NCBI GenBank assembly: GCA_914767715.1
Contig: OU612066.1
Span: forward strand, 14,515,001 to 14,575,000
DNA: 60,000 nt
DNA from: Membranipora membranacea
Taxonomy: Eukaryota; Bryozoa; Gymnolaemata; Cheilostomatida; Membraniporidae
Reading direction: 5' to 3'
Position numbers and translations under genes: made by a program. Under the pieces are notes generated by a model. The model was not told the DNA's origin, did not search any database, and saw only the letters and a list, made by a program, of their open reading frames with translations. Positions 34,301-45,684 of the stretch are shown piece by piece (the stretch's first letter is position 1; the number at the start of each line of letters is the position of its first letter).

Positions 34301-37300
34301 CAGACCTCAGAAGTCATGCTCGCCGAGTCCAATGAGTAAGTTGGACTAGATTCAGCAATTTTAGCTGCCATTTCAGAGACAATGAGCTTGTATAATATAT
34401 TTCACTAGTAAAGTGAATATCCAATACTCAACAGTCCATGGGATTAAATTGTACACGGAATCTAACTTGGCGACTGGAATCAAATGTTATTGCGCTCTAG
34501 GTTTTAAGTAGATTACCAAATGTGCCGTATTCGTATCTAGAACTAAAGAGCGAAATTCAAATTATGAAAAATTCTCCATTCTTGCAAACAATTATGCATT
34601 ATATAACAACTATACTATATCATGTTTCTTCCTTCTTAGTGGTCAGAGCTATGATGAGTGCTTCAAAGAGTGGTAAAAAGAGTGTGGTCAACAGTAAGTT
34701 TTGAAACATACAATATGATGTAGAGTTTGTTAACTTTGACATATATATCGAAATATTTAACCTTCACAGACAGCTGCTTTTATAAAACAGGAATGTGCGC
34801 TGCTGGTATATGAAGTTGCTTGCTCCCAATGCCTCAGTGGTCAAGGTGGGGCGACTTGAATTGAATTTATTTTGGTAATTGTGTTAGAAACACATAACAA
34901 TTTAGGCGTGAACCATATCTCTCTCAGTTGTTTAGTGGACGAATACTAAAAGGCACAAAGCCGCACAAAAATCTCGATGTTATAGCTTTTGGCATGATAA
35001 AATATTTATGATTACTTTTATAACAATTGTTCCATCAAAGATAATGCTCCAAGTTGTCCTTCTTCTGAGCTTATATTGTAATTGTGATGCGTGTTATATT
35101 GATACGAGTATCTACATGTACTTATTGTATTATATTAATACGAGTACCTACATGTACTTATTGTATTATATTAATACGAGTACCTACATTTACTTATTGT
35201 ATTATATTAATACGAGTATCTACATGTACTTATTGTATTATATTAATACGAGTATCTACATGTACTTATTGTATTATATTAATACGAGTACCTACATGTA
35301 CTTATTGTATTATATTAATACGAGTATCTACATGTACTTATTGTATTATATTAATACGAGTATCTACATGTACTTATTGTATTATATTAATACGAGTATC
35401 TACATGTACTTATTGTATTATATTAATACGAGTATCTACATGTACTTATTGTATTATATTAATACGAGTATCTACATGTACTTATTGTATTATATTAATA
35501 CGAGTATCTACATGTACTTATTGTATTATATTAATATGAGTATCTACATGTACTTATTGTATTATATTAATACGAGTATCTACATGTACTTATTGTATTA
35601 TATTAATACGAGTATCTACATGTACTTATTGTATTATATTAATACGAGTATCTACATGTACTTATTGTATTATATTAATACGAGTATCTACATGTACTTA
35701 TTGTATTATATTAATACGAGTACCTACATGTACTTATTGTATTATATTAATACGAGTACCTACATGTACTTATTGTATTATATTAATACGAGTATCTACA
35801 TGTACTTATTGTATTATATTAATACGAGTATCTACATGTACTTATTGTATTATATTAATACGAGTATCTACATGTACTTATTGTATTATATTAATACGAG
35901 TATCTACATGTACTTATTGTATTATATTAATACGAGTATCTACATGTACTTATTGTATTATATTAATACGAGTACCTACATGTACTTATTGTATTATATT
36001 AATACGAGTACCTACATGTACTTATTGTATTATATTAATACGAGTATCTACATGTACTTATTGTATTATATTAATACGAGTATCTACATGTACTTATTGT
36101 ATTGCAGCACCGTTGGGTACGTGTGCAGAGAGAAGTAACGAAAGTACAAGCCTCGAGAACAGTTTATTGGATTACCTCATGCCAACAGCTTTACCAGAGA
36201 GTAAAGAAAATACACCCGCTGCTGCCTCACCTAACCTCAGACGTGAGTACATCTCATTTACTGTCACCTTCATTTACTCATTACATATAAACCCGCCACT
36301 CGATCAGGACATGGCGATGAAAGGTGAACATATAAATAGCCTATATGTAGGTAAATACCTAATTGATGTAAGTTGGCTAAAAATTTGAAGATGTGATTTG
36401 TAAACTTTTGTAGGATGTTGGGCACATTTCCTGTTTCACTCTACATGTTAATGTGTAACACACAATTATCAATGACAATCTGATTTATGGCAGGGCAATT
36501 ATGCATTTGTTCCTCATACCCTAAATTGGCTATGGCTTCAGTCTTGAGGACTGCTCTTATTTTCCATGTGTGTTTATTGTAGGTGCAAGAAAGTCTGTCG
36601 GCAAATCTCTGCACAAACAGGTACTGACAAAGTACCTGGAATCCCCGGCTCCTGGTGCTGGAGGAATGGCGGGATCACCAGAAATATTCTCTCCCGCAGG
36701 TTGTTTAGATAAACTTAATCTAAACGATTCAACGCAAGATGTGGTAAGATGACTATATCCAATTAAAGGGGAAGACATTTATGAGCTTAGCTTCTGCGCA
36801 AAAATTTACTTTCATGCAAACTAAGTGCAGACTTGATTACTATGTCGTTAGCCAACATGCGAAGATATAAGGATATAATGTTGGGTAATGCTTGTGAATG
36901 GCGCTTTATGATGCTCATGTTGGAGTCAAATTCTGAGATCTCCGAGACTGCAAATGTAACCAGGATGTTTTGAGCTGATTTACCTGTAGCTAGATTGTGT
37001 CTCTCACATGTATTTTTTTGGTTGTATTTTATTGTGGTTGTGGTTGTGGTGTTGTGAATTATGATAACTGCAAAACACAATCACTCCTAGATAGACCTGT
37101 GATTCCATATAATACCATGTGTTCTAATTGTTCCCACATTTGTTATAAACACCGTCTTACTTGCAATTTTAGGTGAATGATCTGGTTGTCTTCTCACCTA
37201 TGCCTGGGACACCAGAGGGGGCAGATAATGGTCCCGCACCACTGTGAGTACTCTGTAGTGAATGTTTGACTGAGATTGGGATTAAAAGTAGTAAAATGGG

Positions 37301-37645
37301 CTGTGTCAAGTGATATACTCTGTCATCCAGTTTCATATTGTAAAAGAAAAGAGTCTGCTCTGTTGTATTGCTCTGTTCACTACGTATTTAAAATAACATA
37401 AATATATTAATTTGTATTTAAAATTATGTAATAATAGTAAAATGTGCCATCAGAATCGTGAAATTGTTAGTCACGGGCTGATCCTATCTATATAGTAGTC
37501 GAACAATGTATGCTTATTCTGTTTGACGGCCTATGTATATTTTTTAGTATTTAATTTTGGTCGACGTTTTTTATGATTTCTTTTATTTAGGATAACACCC
37601 AGACGATCTTGCAGGCTGGCAACAAAGAGGATTTCTCTACTCTAA
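22354..37645 (+). CDS. DLGAP5/HURP-like mitotic spindle protein (GKAP family), 21 exons
   Basis: Exons: 22354-22384, 23129-23292, 24138-24297, 24731-25164, 25775-25934, 28678-28733, 29039-29124, 29705-30061, 30267-30355, 30767-30892, 31323-31483, 32038-32145, 32356-32461, 32880-33004, 33542-33650, 33952-34335, 34640-34693, 36108-36242, 36583-36743, 37173-37243, 37591-37645. Every junction keeps frame, giving 1,043 residues. The diagnostic part is the GKAP homology domain in exons 10-12 (about residues 515-645), with AERFHQFSGLISQCE and DLDGFWDMIYFQVEDV. The last exons carry LVVFSPMPGTP, like the C-terminal FSP motif of vertebrate HURP. The N-terminal half is basic, Ser/Thr/Pro-rich and suits microtubule binding. 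SKENTP in exon 18 is a KEN-box-type APC/C degron, and RRMS and RRQS fit basic-directed kinases. Vertebrate HURP stabilises kinetochore fibres under Aurora A/Ran control. Intron 5 contains a whole gene on the other strand. Confidence 0.85.
26401..26406 (-). promoter_or_regulatory. Poly(A) signal of collagen C
   Basis: AATAAA on the minus strand, about 42 nt after the collagen C stop codon. It gives this nested gene its own 3' end inside the DLGAP5-like intron. Confidence 0.6.
26448..28325 (-). CDS. Transmembrane short-chain (C4/spongin-like) collagen, paralogue C, nested
   Basis: Minus-strand exons 28325-28149, 27917-27807, 27410-27344 and 27061-26448 have phases 0, 0, 1 like genes A and B, and give 322 residues. 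The order is: a short Lys/Arg/Cys start; membrane span GGLVLSLLLNAVLIGSVLW (about residues 16-34); a short heptad-like segment ending RWEQLEERLVLQQE; furin-type site TREKR near residue 75; six Gly-X-Y triplets (GPP to GRD); and the Cys-rich C-terminal domain from NSGAIYTRWGRTQCP to CVVCSK. The whole gene lies in intron 5 of the DLGAP5-like gene on the opposite strand. An AATAAA follows the stop. It is about 6 kb from gene B, with a LINE remnant between, so it looks like a duplicated and inverted copy. Confidence 0.88.
31530..31613. repeat. Fold-back repeat, AGCCTGTCTTGAC family (copy 3)
   Basis: TAGCCTGTCTTAATGAGC on the left pairs with GCTCGTCAAGACATGCTA on the right, and the inner arms pair through GGGG/CCCC runs. 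It is in intron 11 of the DLGAP5-like gene. Confidence 0.7.
33662..33697. repeat. Palindrome, CATAGACTTAATATA family (copy 2)
   Basis: CCATAGACTTGATATAC is followed by its near-complement ending AAGTCTATGG. The length is 36 bp, like the copy at 1990. It lies 11 bp past the donor of exon 15 in the DLGAP5-like gene. Confidence 0.75.
35096..36106 (+). repeat. Minisatellite, 36-bp unit, about 28 copies
   Basis: The unit contains ACGAGTATCTACATGTAC and ends in TTATTGTATTA. Units are almost identical. The main variant is GTATCT versus GTACCT, in an order that repeats every seven units near the 3' end. The array lies in intron 17 of the DLGAP5-like gene, and its last unit merges into the 3' splice site (TTATTGTATTGCAG). 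Because 36 is a multiple of three the array is open in more than one frame, but it is not coding. Confidence 0.92.
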
Positions 37646-38612
37646 GCGGCATAGGAGACTACACCCCTTAATCTATGCAATGAGCTACAAAAATTTTAGC
37701 ATAATGTGATCTTTTTCATAAAATTTATCGCATTTTAGATTCAGATACAACAGCATTTCATTATGCGGGTAAATATCCCATATTGTCATTCTCACCTCCA
37801 TTTTTGGGCTTTTAAACTGTACTTGAGTCACAATTTTACTGATATTCTATGAGCTAGTAATTACTGATATTATTGGTATTATATGAGCTAGTAATTCGTC
37901 TTATTTCACATTATTTTTATGCAAATGTAGGTGTCTGGTACATTGATTCCAATTCTTAACAAAAAACCAACCGCTTGTGATGAATTCAAAAAAACTACCT
38001 GTAAAAATTGTATATAAAAATTCAAGTTGGCAAACTTTTGTTGCAATACCAAATCTTTTGCCAATATACAAAGCTGCGTAGCTAAAGTTTTTTTGAGCCA
38101 GCTTCAATAGTTTGCTAAGATGATTTTGCAAACGCAATGTTGCATCATGGCTGCACGTATTTGGGAATACCGGTTGGCTGTGTCTGGAGTTGCGCTCCCT
38201 CAACTGATCAGGCCTTCATGGCTTTAGAACCATAAACATTTTTATTATATTTCATATTATATGTATAGAGCAGCTAACAGTCTTGTTTCTGTAGAGAATC
38301 AGTATTGAAGTGAAAAACACAAACACTTGCTACTTTACAAAAAAATTCTACTGACCAGGTTATTGAATTTTTACTGCAGGAAAACCTTACCCAAATACAG
38401 GTTGATATGATAAATAAATACATAAATATATAAAATTGATGTCTTTATTTTGCCATTTTTTATTATTAGACAAAAGGTGACATGTGCTGTGGAAAGGAAA
38501 AGTATCATTCATAATCAATTTTAAGTCCCATTCACAGTTGAGAGCTACATTGAATGGGATTTTACAATTTACTTTCCGTGGAACAAGTCTGGCTTTCTAT
38601 GGCAGTCTTTAG
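37646..38612. other. Convergent 3' region
   Basis: The DLGAP5-like gene (+) and the Mab-21/cGAS-like gene (-) end towards each other here. A minus-strand AATAAA at 38449-38444 is the likely poly(A) signal of the latter. No other gene is seen. Confidence 0.55.
38444..38449 (-). promoter_or_regulatory. Poly(A) signal of the Mab-21/cGAS-like gene
   Basis: Minus-strand AATAAA about 165 nt after the stop codon at 38613. Confidence 0.5.
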
Positions 38613-41600
38613 TCAAATTTGTAATAGTTCATAATAGGTATTCTTAGTGACGATCCTCTCCAAGTATCTAGCTATCTTATGGATTTTAGAGGGGTCTTTC
38701 GATGCAAGAAGGTCCACCTCCGAGTTGAAGTAGATGGACATCCTTCCATTTTTCAGTATAGTGACAATCAGCTGTATCATATCCTTAAATCTATTCAAAA
38801 TCAAAACAGGAGCGTTTAAGGTTGGGGCTAGGGCCTCAAGAATCTAGCACTTTGTTACCGGACAATGATGCCTCTTCATAGGAAGACAGCTCAGTATTTA
38901 TTATTCCACATGGATATCTGTAATTTTGCCTCCATGGTGTGTTATATTGAGTCATGAAAAACAGTGTTGTCCATAAGGGTTAAATCTTAATCACTCAAAT
39001 TCAAAGTTTACATTAAACTGTCAACCAGCAGTCACATGGTGTTGCTTAAATGTTTAAAGCTTGTAGTGAAACTCAAAAAGCTGTAACCCCATTGATGTAA
39101 CAAATGATAAAGTTTGGGCAAAAGATGCTGATGCTGTGGGTGAAGATTTTGTAAATAAAAATGAATTTATACGATATACTTGCCTGTCACGAAGACTATT
39201 GTTCCCTTTCCAATCATCGTTATCTGTGCTCGCTGACAGCCTGAAGAGCACATTTTTATAAAAATAGCTAGGCAGGTGCTCCAACTGTGACTGTGAGGAT
39301 CTGATCACTTTAAACATTTTCATTAGTGTAATCTTCTTTCTACAAAATAAACATGGGTACCAAATCTTTTGTTAGTTATGAGTTATTTAGCAACTCCAGT
39401 AAGAAAATGTAGTGTTACTTCTCTGCTATGCGGCCATTTCATCTATTACTAGTAAGATAGGACTGTAAAGTGTAGACATCTACTAACATGATATGATTCT
39501 TTCACTGACACGTTGATAGTAGTCTGACTAAGATTTCATAACGCAAAGAGAATAAAAGAGCGGGCCTCCTTTATTTGTCAAACAATCTCCACCGGGCAAA
39601 TGAATTGTTGCATAAAGGGCTTCGCTTTGTAGAACTGTTAATGTCATCAGGTTTGAACGCCTATGTGCTTTTATTGACTGTGCTTACGGTGATGTCCTGT
39701 TGAAATTACTGAAAAGCTCCTTCTCTTTTCTGGAGTAGGACAATCTCCAAAGCTCAGGATGTGCCCATTGATCAGCTTTGTCGTAAGGCTTCGCAATCAA
39801 GTCCAAGCCATCGCTGAAATAATATAATAGTGTTTTCCATGACAATTTTCTATTAGACAGTTTTCAGAGCTCTTATTTTTTGTCTTTTTATAATTTATAT
39901 AAAATTGTCTATGAGTGCAATATTTAAGATTTAAACACGCTTTGATGCCAAGTTTGGAGTTGCCCTCTTCTCCAAGAAAAAAAAAATTCATTTAATTTAC
40001 TGTCTAATATGAGACTTGATGCAGTAACCGGTACCTGTTATAAACATCATCTGCTGATATGCAAGAAACCACGTCAATATCTAGACTTTCAGAGCGCCAT
40101 GTTACACTGAGGGTTATCGCTGGTCCATGGACCGATCTATTCATCATCGCTGGAGAACCATGGAACGTGAAATTTAAGTTTGATCTCCCTTTGTCAAGTT
40201 CTCTGGTGAGTAATTGCCTAGCCTGAAAGAAAATGAAACTGAACTGTTAAGCAGGAATGGTACTTTTTATCACGGTCTTGGTAAACTTTCTCAAGATCTC
40301 AACTCCTTGACATCACTCACAGTTTCTAGGCATGTTCAATTTATTAGGCGTGTGCTGCGTTGGATGGGGCTTGGAGTTTTTTTAATTCTAGAAAATATAT
40401 CTGCAAAAAAGCATGCCGTTTGAGTCCAAATGATGGCATCAGTTAGAGGACACAGGTACCTTGTTGTCTTACCTATAATCATAGAATAGCTTGCTATAAC
40501 CAAGCCCCTTCTAAACTCCTAAACTAAGGATATGCATCCTCAGCTCATCTACCAACATGGCCTGACGTGTCAAGTTTATCTGAAGAAGAACTGCTGCAGT
40601 CCTTCGCAGAAAACAAATTACAGCTATAACCTTGCTTACCTTGACAGCGGACATGTAGCCATCTTCAGTCAGAAGTTCTGGTGGCCCACCTCTTATCATA
40701 GCCCATCCTGGTCTTTCCTCGCATAGCTCCACATAGGGTTTATCACTGAGCAGTGTGAGGTTATCATATCTACGCTGTGGCATTTTGATACAGAATTGTA
40801 GATCGTAGTCAGAAGAGTCCTGTATACCACAGTACTCGTAACTACTACCAGTGTAGAACACATCTGATCGATATTTCCCCAGTGTAGGATGGATGAAATC
40901 CTCTATGAGGTGTTGCACAAGTTCTATAATGTAAAATAGGTCAGCGTACATATTGTTATCATATTACAAGCGCCCAACATGATTGAACGTTAATGGCTCC
41001 ATGCAATTACCGTAATGTCACGGATGTAAATTTGAGCATAGCAGATTTGTAAAAGTAAGTCGCATAAACCCTTGTATGTTGACTTACAGGTCTCTTTAAT
41101 TAATGCTTGATCTGAAACGGAGCCCCTCTTTACGCTGTTAGAATAAATATGTAAGATATCTTTTAAAAAGAGCAATATGACTCACAGTTCCGTATTATTT
41201 TCTGACCTACCTCTTTTACTCTTCTGTACATCTTGCTGGTAGCGGGGATTAATTTTATCTTTCTCAAAACACCCGAGAGTCTGTCGTAGCTTCCTGTCAC
41301 CTTCTTCTTCAGAGATAGCGGCAGTTCTCGCACTTTCTGGATAAAAAATCGTCCTATCATCTTCATCATTTTCTTCACTAAGTTCTGTTATTTCCAACTG
41401 ATGATCCCTTGTTTGACTTCTCCAAGAATTGTAACCGCTATATCCAGAGGAGATACCGACTGCACCAATACCGAGGCCTACAAAGCCTCCGATTATATCT
41501 CTCAGACAGTCTGAAACAAAATATTAAATCAGTTACAGGTCAGGGGAAAAGTTTATACAATGTGTAAGAGGTTAGCTCATTGGTTTAAACCATAGACTTA

Positions 41601-42456
41601 ATATATATACTAAGTATATGTATATGTATATTAAGTCTATGGTTTAAATACAAACTATATGTCAGACAATGAAAGCTGCTGTTTTTTTTACGAATGGAAG
41701 GACTCATTTCTATGCTTGCCAGGTTTCGAAGAATTTTGTTAATTCGTTCTCCATGTCAAAAAGTGATTATACATTTCATTTAATTCATTGATCATTATCA
41801 ATAATTTGCTATTTTGACTTGAAACTCACCTTCGTTATTGCTGCCTCTAGCAGGGGTGCGGCCCCTAGTTTCTTCTGTGTCCAGTTCTAGGTTGCTGACT
41901 CCCTTATAAATCTTAGCAATACCATCTGCTGCAATTAACAATCCTCCTGCACCTTCCACAAGCCCTGGGATGAGATTTCACATTTCAGTAAAGATTCTTT
42001 TAAATAATAGAGAATATACAGCTATCGTCATGTTGATCTTTCCTAAAGATCACTCTAGACGGCATGGCGGCCCACTAGTTACTCTTTATACCAGACAAGT
42101 CTTTTGCAATATCCCTCCACTACCACAGACGGAACACACTTGTCCTAAGCTAGATTATGGTACTGGTAGTAAGAGTAAAAGGAGGTTGATCATACGAAAA
42201 AATGCTAACAAAACAATCACTGACATCTCACTTTTCACATATTGTGGCAATATCAAATCAACCAGTTGAAAGTGAGGCACATATTAGGTTAGATTGTTCT
42301 GGCACTCCAATAACAACTATCGCATCAACACTGTTAAGTTATAAATTCCAGATTGCAGCCGTTTGAGCTCTCAAACAAGGCCTAGGCCATTAGAAGCACG
42401 ATGATGATACTACTGCAGTACTTACAACCTATGTCTCCAGTTTCCCCTTCAGCCAT
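38613..42456 (-). CDS. Mab-21/cGAS-like nucleotidyltransferase (cGLR candidate), 8 exons
   Basis: Minus-strand exons: 42456-42426, 41964-41830, 41510-41211, 40923-40640, 40222-40035, 39813-39688, 39339-39184 and 38790-38613. Phases close to 465 residues. The core is a nucleotidyltransferase: TGSSYE (residues 180-185), metal-binding acids in SSDYDLQF (D194, D196), and a third acid in ESLDIDVVSCI (D298/D300). Then come the Mab-21-type helical parts: PELWRLSYSRKEKELF, SQLEHLPSYFYKN, and a C-terminal LKNGRMSIYFNSEVDLL. Animal cGAS-like receptors use this fold to make cyclic-dinucleotide second messengers on sensing nucleic acid. All three acids are present, so catalysis is plausible. I see no zinc-ribbon Cys/His cluster as in vertebrate cGAS. 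The N-terminus (about 1-150) is unusual: two Gly-rich hydrophobic stretches (LVEGAGGLLIAADG; IIGGFVGLGIGAVGISSG) and an acidic segment. The last intron uses a GC donor. It could instead be a non-enzymatic Mab-21 relative. Confidence 0.82.
41582..41648. repeat. Palindrome, CATAGACTTAATATA family (copy 3)
   Basis: GTTTAAACCATAGACTTAAT and its inverted counterpart ATTAAGTCTATGGTTTAAA flank an AT-rich loop. It is in intron 2 of the Mab-21/cGAS-like gene. Confidence 0.75.
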
Positions 42457-42967
42457 TTTCCCTCTCAAAGCTCACACCTAGAGAGCTGGTAATTGGTATA
42501 TAGCAGCAAGGATACTCCTTGGTAATGGTAAGTTAACAATGCAAACTGCTCAGCAAACACTTTAAGAAATCTCTCACAGGGCTTATCAATCACCTCTCTA
42601 TGTGCTATCTGATATCTGATAAATAGATCTGGACGATGAATGCGCTAAACTATCCTCATGTCTATATCTGTAACTTATAATCGTAAAAGCGTTGACTAAC
42701 AAATGTAGCGTAGCTAATCAATCAAATAGTTGTGCTTGTGCATAGGGGAATCCCCAATTCTGAAGGGGAATTTACAAGGTCCAATGCACAAAAACAACAT
42801 ATGAGATATATAGAGTTACTATTGTGATGTTTGTTTAGCTCTATATAGGGTTTATGCTGTCCCCATTTTTAAGCCCTTGTATTCAGACACTAAAACACAT
42901 TTGATATATCTGTTCTATAATACTATAACATCTATGTACAAGCTCAGTGTTGGCGAGTCCTTATAAT
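42457..42967. other. Upstream region of the Mab-21/cGAS-like gene
   Basis: This should contain the minus-strand promoter and 5' UTR. I see no clear TATA box or other recognisable site. Confidence 0.35.
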
Positions 42968-44988
42968 TATTGTCACATAAGCGGTAACTGTAAATTGCTG
43001 AACAGGCTGAACAGACTGAACAGCTGAACAGAATTTCTCAGACTACTTTAATATTCTTCCATGCGATTGGCTATTATTTGGTAGAGAAGGCAACTTCAAG
43101 CAATTTCTAACAATTTGACACTCAAATGAACAAGTTTATTACTCAAACACATTCCTTCTAGCCGAACAATTTTAAGATTATAATGAGTCAACCATTGGCA
43201 CCTGATATGGCTTTCCTCCTCATCAGGCACTTGGATGTCTATGTTGAACCGAGTTAGGGCAAGCAAATGAAGAAATCAATGTGCATACACTTATGATTAG
43301 ATGGAGTGTTCTATGCATTTCGCCAGTGCAATGCTACAACATTTACTGTGAACACATTACACCTTTGAGTCTCAGGAATAACAAATGGATAATGCATAAG
43401 TTAAATTGCCGCTTCTGATAAATAATACATTCATAGCAACACCCTGTTGCAACCCCATCACGTTTTTATCAGATCCCCTATTCACGCACAAACAACTTTT
43501 TCATTGGTATGTCCACTCATCAACATGAATATAACAAAACAGTTGGTCCACTATGATTTTATAACATTATATTATTATTCTTATCTAACATAGTATTGAA
43601 ACATAGAGATAGAACTTGGTCATTGAAATGTTTTAAAGTTCAATTTCAATCTTAGAACAAACAGGTAACAACTACAAATAACAATTAAAAATGTGTGGTG
43701 TGATTTCTAGAGCGTTTTTCTCTTCTGCATTCATATTGATTTAACATGCTTTGATTCCTTTCATCATATCATACATGGTGTGATTGAGGCGAGTAGCTGA
43801 CAGAGTGAGAAAGCATAAAGTGCTTACAGAATGGTTTGAATCTCAGTTTGCTTGCTCTTATCACCATGTGACCTGCAGATAATAAAACATAACATCAAAT
43901 GATATCTATCTTTTCAGAATTTCAAAATTAATCATACACACTCAGTTCCCATGATAATTAGCATCTTATGTTTGAATTAAGCGACAGCTTTCAGGGATAC
44001 ATATTTTGAGCTAATCTGGAAAATTGTTGATGGACCAGCATCAATGTTATCCCTAACAATTTGACATCATGTACTGCTATGGCTGCCACACCCGTTTGCA
44101 CCTGTTTGTCACATCTGTTTGCATGTTTGATCACTCTGGGTGGTGATTCTCATTTATGTCCTCCAAGTAGGCAGCTTTAAGAGCAAGAGGGAAAATTTGA
44201 TTTATGATTTGCACTTACCACTGCTAGTGGTATGTCAATTCCCTGACAAAACCACAGCGCACAGATCTGACACAACATTCTGCAAAGAGTAAAAAGAAAA
44301 ATACTGATTCATTGAAGATCGGAATACGACACTATTTTTGAGACAAGTATTGGTACATAACATCATAAAAAAAATAGTGGACGCCGCCCGATTTCTACTC
44401 ACTTCACTTTTTTTGTGTGTCTAACTCTAGACATTACAACAGTTCTGAAAGGACACCTTGACCAGTTGCTAGCGACGGGTACGTGATGACACATAAGAAG
44501 TGTTTAGGGGAGTCTTGAGACGTTGTAATGTAAGACGGTCTTGAGACGTTGGTATCAGTGCAACATACATACAAATTTCATATATATATAATATATATGG
44601 TCAGAAATGGTGCTTACAACTGGTAACCAGCACTTCCTCCTAAATATCAAATATGATCTGATGTGATAATTTAACTAACCTCTTAGTTGCCATAGTGTGT
44701 ACCATATCTCAGTCAGCTGTCTTCAAATAGGACATTGATATTTATATTTACCTCAGTGACATAGGGTGTTCACCAAAAAGAATTTTCTCCACCAAAAAAT
44801 AAATTGAAGGAAACAAAGGGGAATGCTAACTTAAAATCAGAAGACTAATCTGCAAAATATAAGCATTTGTCCACACTTGTGCAAAATTAGCCAATCAAGT
44901 AGTAGAATATTGTAGACTGAGAAATTCTGTTCAGCTGTTCAGTCTGTTCAGTCTGTTCAGCAATTTACAGTTACCGTCACATAAGACA
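42968..44988. mobile_element. Inverted-repeat-bounded element, ~2.0 kb, no transposase
   Basis: The ends are about 100-bp inverted repeats. The left (about 42971-43074) has GGTAACTGTAAATTGCTG, several CTGAACAG units and GAATTTCTCAGACTAC. The right (about 44886-44987) has the same on the other strand. A 7-bp direct repeat TTATAAT flanks it (42961-42967 and 44989-44995), though AT-rich matches can be chance. The interior shows no coding signal. It is probably a non-autonomous DNA transposon of unknown superfamily. Confidence 0.65.
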
Positions 44989-45084
44989 TTATAATGGCCA
45001 ATATCAATGGTGTTCACTTTTTATTATCATCAATTAGCCATGGTACAGGGTTTGAGTTTGAGTTTGAAAAAGAATAAGTAGTTT

Positions 45085-45170
45085 GTCTGATAAACCAAGT
45101 TTGGTCCATTTGCCTACATTCAGAGACGCACCCTTCCCCCTCTAGTGGTCATGCCGCCACCTTGGTTTAA
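45085..45170. repeat. Short dispersed repeat with AAACCAAG ends
   Basis: It begins ATAAACCAAG and ends CTTGGTTTAAT (an inverted repeat). The interior, CCATTTGCCTACATTC through GTGGTCATGCCGCC, matches 17485-17550 in diverged form. It is likely a small fold-back element. Confidence 0.5.
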
Positions 45171-45264
45171 TCACTATCAAACAAGCTATTTATTCTTTTG
45201 TAATTTTCAAACTCAATCAAGATCAATTATATAATTTAGAGCCTGACAGGTGGCACAGGACAAG

Positions 45265-45387
45265 CACCAGCACCAGCACCAGCACCAGCACCAGCACCAG
45301 CACCAGCACCAGCACCAGCACCAGCACCAGCACCAGCACCAGCACCAGCACCAGCACCAGCACCAGCACCAGCACCAGCACCAGCAG
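45265..45387 (+). repeat. Hexanucleotide microsatellite (CACCAG)n
   Basis: About twenty perfect CACCAG units. It reads as His-Gln in one frame, but there is no gene context, so it is treated as a simple repeat. Confidence 0.9.
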
Positions 45388-45684
45388 GTTTATCGGCTAC
45401 GGATCATTTACACAGCAGACTTTTCTTTAGAATTTCTTTCAGACTATTTGGACATCGTCACGAAACCAAGTAACACAGATTTTTGGTCGCTGCCTGTTTG
45501 AACCCTGATGATTATGATGAAAGAATCGCACAATTATAGGAAAAGGAAGAAAAAGATCTAGGTCAGCTTGCACGTGCTCGATGGGTGAACTCTGGACTGA
45601 AAATGTGACAAATACCTTCTCTGCTAAACTTTTGTCACGTTACAATACAACTTACCAGGCATAGTATTGATATAAGGTTTAAGC

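Noticed and set aside
35096-36106. CRISPR-like array
   Set aside because: Units abut directly with no unique spacers, and the host is an animal.
35008-36138. 376-codon open frame of repeated INTSIYMYLLYY
   Set aside because: It is produced by the 36-bp intronic minisatellite, whose length is a multiple of three. It lies between exons 17 and 18 of the DLGAP5-like gene.
41088-41111. Extra micro-exon (DQALIKET) in the Mab-21/cGAS-like gene
   Set aside because: It has usable splice signals, but including it would create a TAA stop at the next junction (T|AA). Direct joining of 41211 to 40923 gives GAA and an open frame.
41970-42269. 99-codon plus-strand frame inside Mab-21/cGAS-like intron 1
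   Set aside because: Its start overlaps the intron boundary, there is no motif, and it lies antisense within a well-supported gene.
45250-45501. His-Gln repeat protein
   Set aside because: The frame is made by the CACCAG microsatellite. Flanking codons show no domain and there is no splice support.
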